Below, in pieces: positions 60,591 through 64,000 of a stretch of 64,000 bases of DNA. This DNA comes from Effrenium voratum. Taxonomy: Eukaryota > Sar > Dinophyceae > Suessiales > Symbiodiniaceae. The translations under genes and the position numbers were made by a program. The first letter of the stretch is position 1, and each line of letters opens with the position of its first letter. The stretch lies in the NCBI GenBank assembly GCA_963377175.1, contig CAUJNA010002135.1, forward strand, positions 861,616-925,615. Reading direction: 5' to 3'. The notes under the pieces were generated by a model. It worked only from the letters and a program-made list of their open reading frames with translations, did no database searches and was not told the origin of the DNA.

Positions 60591-62310
60591 GTCACTGACT
60601 TGTCCGAAACCAAGCTTTGAGAACACAGCTTGAACTTTGGTTTGTTGTCTTCGTTCAGTAGAAGCCCCGGGATATGAACGAGGCTAAAATTTAAGTCAGT
60701 AGAGTCATGGTGGAACATTACATTGGGGTTCAGCTTTTGCTTTTGTTTGGAACCTTTGGGGGGTTGACCCCTTCAAAATCAAGTGTTGGCGCAAAATCTG
60801 GGGGTTCAGGTTGCCAGTTTCCGTGAGCGGTCTCTTCAGCCAGATTCTAGATCCGGGGTGATTCCGCAAGGCAGGGTTTAAGCCAGCAAGGAAAGACATT
60901 CGCTTGGCACGTGTTACCTACGCTGGGAGGTGATTCTCAGACTCAAGGCCTTTGTTCATTTCAAGGACCAACACCCCAAACTACCCTCACTCCCACTACA
61001 TGGCATCTAACAAAAAGGGTCCCTACAAGAAGAACATAATCTTCCACGTACCCTCCCGCAGGTGTTATGAGAGAGAAAAGGGAGAGTATTTATTTAGGCC
61101 CTAGCCCTTGCTTCTCCGCCATTTCTGCCTTTGTCGTTTGTATTTGCGACTTACCGACAGGCTTTAGCAACAAATGTTTCAACCACCAGGTCCTGCACCC
61201 CTTCAAAAGGAAACCGCAAGGTGAATGCATGTGAAGAAGTAAGAAGGATGGTTAGCCAAGGGGTAAATCCTCCGGGCGCCTGGCCCTTTGAGAGGCTGCA
61301 TATTTATCGGCTTGTTCGAAAACGTCGGGGGGTCATACGATGTATCTGACCGATCTTGCAGGCTCACGGATCGGTCCGGTAAAACGTGCTCACCCACAAA
61401 GCTTTGCGGTCTTGTTCCCTTCTTCCTGGTTTTGGCTCTGCAATGTTTGCACATCCATTGAACCTGGAAGAATCTGTGCGCCCGGTGGCAAGGCCAAGAG
61501 GGTAAATACCCTCGAGAAAGATGTTCATTGTTGTAGTTTGTCCTTTCCCCTTCCCGTTATCTCCGCCGGGACAAAGTCCAACCCGATTGGGATGGAAACC
61601 CGATGTCAATACCGGGACGCAGGAGCTTTGTCTATCATGGACACACGTGGGGGAGAAATGGGCAGAACATATGTTCCGTTGTTTTGCCCCAGTCGACTTC
61701 AGCCACGTTTCCGCGACAGACTCGCCGCCTCCAACCCACGAAAGTGCCCTTTCATGGGCTAGAACCCAATCCTGGGTCAACGTTTGGGACTATCTGACAC
61801 ATCTTTGCCTTTCACGCAAATGATGAACAAAGAAAACAGGTGAATGCTAGGTTTACCTGGAGTCGCCCTCTGACCCTCAAACAAAATTATGAATCCTAGG
61901 TTTGCTTGGAGTCTCCTTCAGATTAAACAATAAGGGTCACTCAAAGAAAGGGATCATGGCTGGCAGACTCCAAGTAGATGTGTTTCACACCCAAGGACGA
62001 ACTCCCAACCCAAAACAGGGTAGGGTTGGTGGGTAGGATAGAACCCAGATGGCGAAACCATGCCCTTTCTCCTTCGCCACCATTCGGCAAGTCCTGCCGA
62101 CTTAGTGGGATTTTGACACTCCCTTCCTTGAGAGCCACCAAAAGTCAGGTCGCCTGCATACCTCCATACCTCCAAACCGACCTGAAAAGTCTGACTTAGT
62201 GGATTTTGACCCTCCCTTCCTTTAGACCCACCAGAAGCCGGGTCTCCACACCTCCAACAATTTTCCCACAGACCCGACAAAAACCAACCCCTCCATGGCA
62301 TGCCCTCGAG
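60591..62310. other. RING-gene intron
   Basis: Contains open frames of 100-140 codons on both strands at 61340-61823, coding-like in places (EKWAEHMFRCFAPVDFSHVS) but not assignable. At 61960-62280 phrases such as TTTTGACACTCCCTTCCTT and TTTTGACCCTCCCTTCCTT repeat with ACCTCCA, giving a short local duplication before the next exon. Confidence 0.45.
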
Positions 62311-62446
62311 GCCCACGGCGGCGGTGGCGTGCCCCTGCCCCGGGCGCCACGTCTTCTGCAGCGACTGCCTCAGCGCCTCCAAGGCGCTCTGCTGCCCCCT
62401 CTGCCGGCCCCTCGATTCCCTTCGAGCCGATCCGAGTCGAGTCGAG
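62311..62446 (+). CDS. RING-finger protein, exon with remaining zinc ligands
   Basis: Acceptor AG at 62309-62310; donor GC at 62447, phase 0. After one base it reads PTAAVACPCPGRHVFCSDCL then SASKALCCPLCRPLDSL. Joined to 60535-60590 this gives C-x2-C ... C-x3-H-x2-C-x2-C ... C-x2-C, a complete RING-HC pattern. CPLCR is the typical C-terminal ligand pair. The tail SLRADPSRVE is charged. Nearby exon-like sequence at 62690-62800 may continue the gene. Confidence 0.75.
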
Positions 62447-62689
62447 GCGAGTGGTGGAGCGGTGGTTGTTTTTTTGAGGCGTGGGGATTTGTGTTGCGGT
62501 TGTTGGGTGGTTTGACTTAGTGAGGTGCTGGGCTTTAATGATGTTTGGAAACACAGTTTTTGTGGTAAACACAAAGTTGGGACTTTCTTTGGACAATCTG
62601 ATTACTCGGGAAATGAGTGGCTGTAAAGGTGAAAACCACGCGGAGAAAACGTTGTCATTTCAAAGTCGCACGATTTTTTGGCACGGTGT

Positions 62690-62810
62690 TGCTTCGGAAA
62701 GCCAACAGGAACTCCACAATCGATGGGGGTCCAAAGCCAATGAACTAATCGGTGTGCTAGTTGAGTGTGTTCGCAGAGCCAGAGGCGGCAAACCACTGTG
62801 CCCATTGAAC
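62690..62810 (+). CDS. Exon-like island after the RING exon, approximate borders
   Basis: A + frame reads VASESQQELHNRWGSKANEL then IGVLVECVRRARGGKPLC. Good helical protein composition, no domain. Borders were not fixed. It may be the next exon of the RING gene. Confidence 0.4.
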
Positions 62811-63260
62811 CCCCCGCCCCTGCCCAGACGGTTGAGCTTTTTGCTTCCTCCACGTGGCCCCCCAATAAGCGAGCCCTGGCCTGCTGATTAGTTAAGCTGT
62901 TTGATGGTTGGCGAGGAACCACGCGTTTTTCCCCAAAAGCTAAAGGCTAAACATCTAACTCAATAGCGGCCAGAGTTTGGCACTGCGTTCTCCAAGTCTA
63001 AGCTGTGAACTGTTTGTGAGGGATCTTGGGAAGGCTACTATTCTAGATGTTAATTCCCCATTCTTTTTAACCATCGTTCTTTTCGCAAACCGGCTGTTTC
63101 CCTGGTTTTTTGCTTTCCTGAAAAGAAGGATCCCTGGAAAGAATGGGGAAGGCACCCCTAAAATTATGAGAGCTTAGATACGAAGGTGTCCACACACCGT
63201 TTATATAAACCTTCCGGCTTTTTGGGACGGCTCGCAATGTAGGGGCGAACTCTACTGCAG

Positions 63261-63410
63261 CAAACTGTGCTGCTGGAGATCAGAACCGCCTGCAGAGTTC
63301 AATACGTTGGTTTCTTGGCCCAACAAATCCAGTTTCAAACCGTGGGCGACGGGATTGTTGCTCAGCGCTTCACTTGGTTGCCCAAGCACGTTCAAGTCTT
63401 CAAACCCCAG
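63261..63410 (+). CDS. Exon-like island, unknown protein
   Basis: Acceptor CTGCAG ends at 63260. Fifty codons in phase 0 read QTVLLEIRTACRVQYVGFLA, then QTVGDGIVAQRFTWLPKHVQ, with a GT donor one base after 63410. The complementary frame is also open, so the strand rests on splice signals and on the orientation of the neighbours. Confidence 0.45.
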
Positions 63411-63819
63411 GGTGGATCATGTTTTTGAGCTGAAATGCTACTAACAGTTGAAACTGTTGACCCTAAGAGCGGTCTAGCGCCGGCGAATCCGCAGATCCGA
63501 TCAGTGGCATTCGCATTCGCAACTCGGTCACTACCGAAGTTGCGGGCTGAATTTGGGGTAACCTGTTCTTGGTGGTTCCCAGCAATCCCTGGAATTTCTA
63601 TGGCTTTTCTGCGTTTAGCTTATTGAATTCCGTATTTCACCCACGAGAAGTGAGTCACTTTCAGCAGGGGATCAGAAAGCGGACAGCCACCCCACCCCCT
63701 ACCTCTACTAAAAAAGGAGCTATATACTATATACCATGGAAACCCAGTTTCTTCCAAAAATACCCTTAAAAACGTGGGTATTTGGAGTGGGCAGGGTTTG
63801 ATCCGACTTCCCGTCCCAG

Positions 63820-63961
63820 GAACCGCTCGGAGCCGGTGGTGCGGTTCTTGTTCGCCTTGCAGAGACCCGGGGAGGGGCAGATGGAGTGGATGATCGACCA
63901 GCTGCTAGACTCTGCGCTGCTTGGCTTTCGAGCCCAAATAGGGCGGATCCTGTCGGATTGA
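63820..63961 (+). CDS. Probable terminal exon, unknown protein
   Basis: Acceptor AG at 63818-63819. After one base it reads NRSEPVVRFLFALQRPGEGQ then MEWMIDQLLDSALLGFRAQI, ending ILSD and TGA at 63959-63961. High GC, natural stop and helical C-terminus support a real final exon. It may end the gene that begins with the RING exons, but the link is not shown. Confidence 0.55.
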
Positions 63962-64000
63962 AGCCAAACTGCCCAACCCTCAAAACTGGGTGGTTCCCAG

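Noticed and set aside
1..64000. tRNA, rRNA and SL RNA genes
   Set aside because: No B-box-like GGTTCGAATCC with a matching cloverleaf and no rRNA-like sequence was noticed. The only leader match lacks the donor and downstream stem of an SL RNA gene.

Overview
This window reads as nuclear DNA of a dinoflagellate. A 21-base match to the dinoflagellate spliced leader lies in the DNA at 4471-4491. Coding sequence occurs as very short GC-rich islands (22-142 nt) separated by introns of about 0.3 to 4 kb. Most intron donors I can place are GC rather than GT, and acceptors are usually AG followed by G. All genes I could model read on the + strand. The rest is crowded with short interspersed elements ending in inverted repeats, tetranucleotide runs and decayed gene fragments. 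No rRNA, tRNA, CRISPR or bacterial-type operon structure was seen.

Layout. (1) 0.75-27 kb: about 20 exon-like islands, most 33-75 nt and in phase 0 at both ends, encoding Glu/Arg/Ala/Leu-rich helical segments. They are best explained as one or more coiled-coil protein genes; the product is not recognised. A spliced-leader relic and a decaying retrocopy-like block (4.47-5.9 kb) sit inside this stretch. (2) 27.2-32.1 kb: fragments, interspersed elements, a possible LINE reverse-transcriptase remnant on the minus strand, and a few exon-like islands rich in tryptophan and arginine. (3) 32.2-55.6 kb: a mitochondrial carrier (SLC25) gene, closest in motifs to the uncoupling-protein/UCP4 branch. I could place 14 exons whose phases join correctly from one to the next; two are only 22 and 29 nt long. 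One loop exon remains uncertain and the last coding exon is not found. (4) 55.6-60.5 kb: elements and unassigned open frames, including a large nested inverted-repeat element. (5) 60.5-64 kb: a RING-finger gene whose zinc-binding motif is split between two exons 1.7 kb apart, then further exon-like islands and a terminal exon ending at 63961 that may or may not belong to it.

Mobile and repeated DNA. At least ten copies of an approximately 70-185 bp element have ends CTAGGTCCCCCAGTAG and CTACTGGAGGACCTAG. Every copy lies in the same orientation as the genes, and each carries an intron-like GT near its left end and AG at its right end, which is the expected build of an introner. Other families have their own terminal inverted repeats, and several copies show target-site duplications: 5 bp for the CAGGG-TCCTTA family and 4 bp for the CTCACTT family. 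One CTCACTT copy has jumped into a 214-bp tandem array at 22.6-23.3 kb.

How the parts relate: the carrier and the RING protein are ordinary eukaryotic functions with no evident pathway link. What unites the window is its gene architecture: tiny exons dispersed in introns that are accumulating transposon-like elements. All exon boundaries come from reading frame, phase and motif logic without transcript data.
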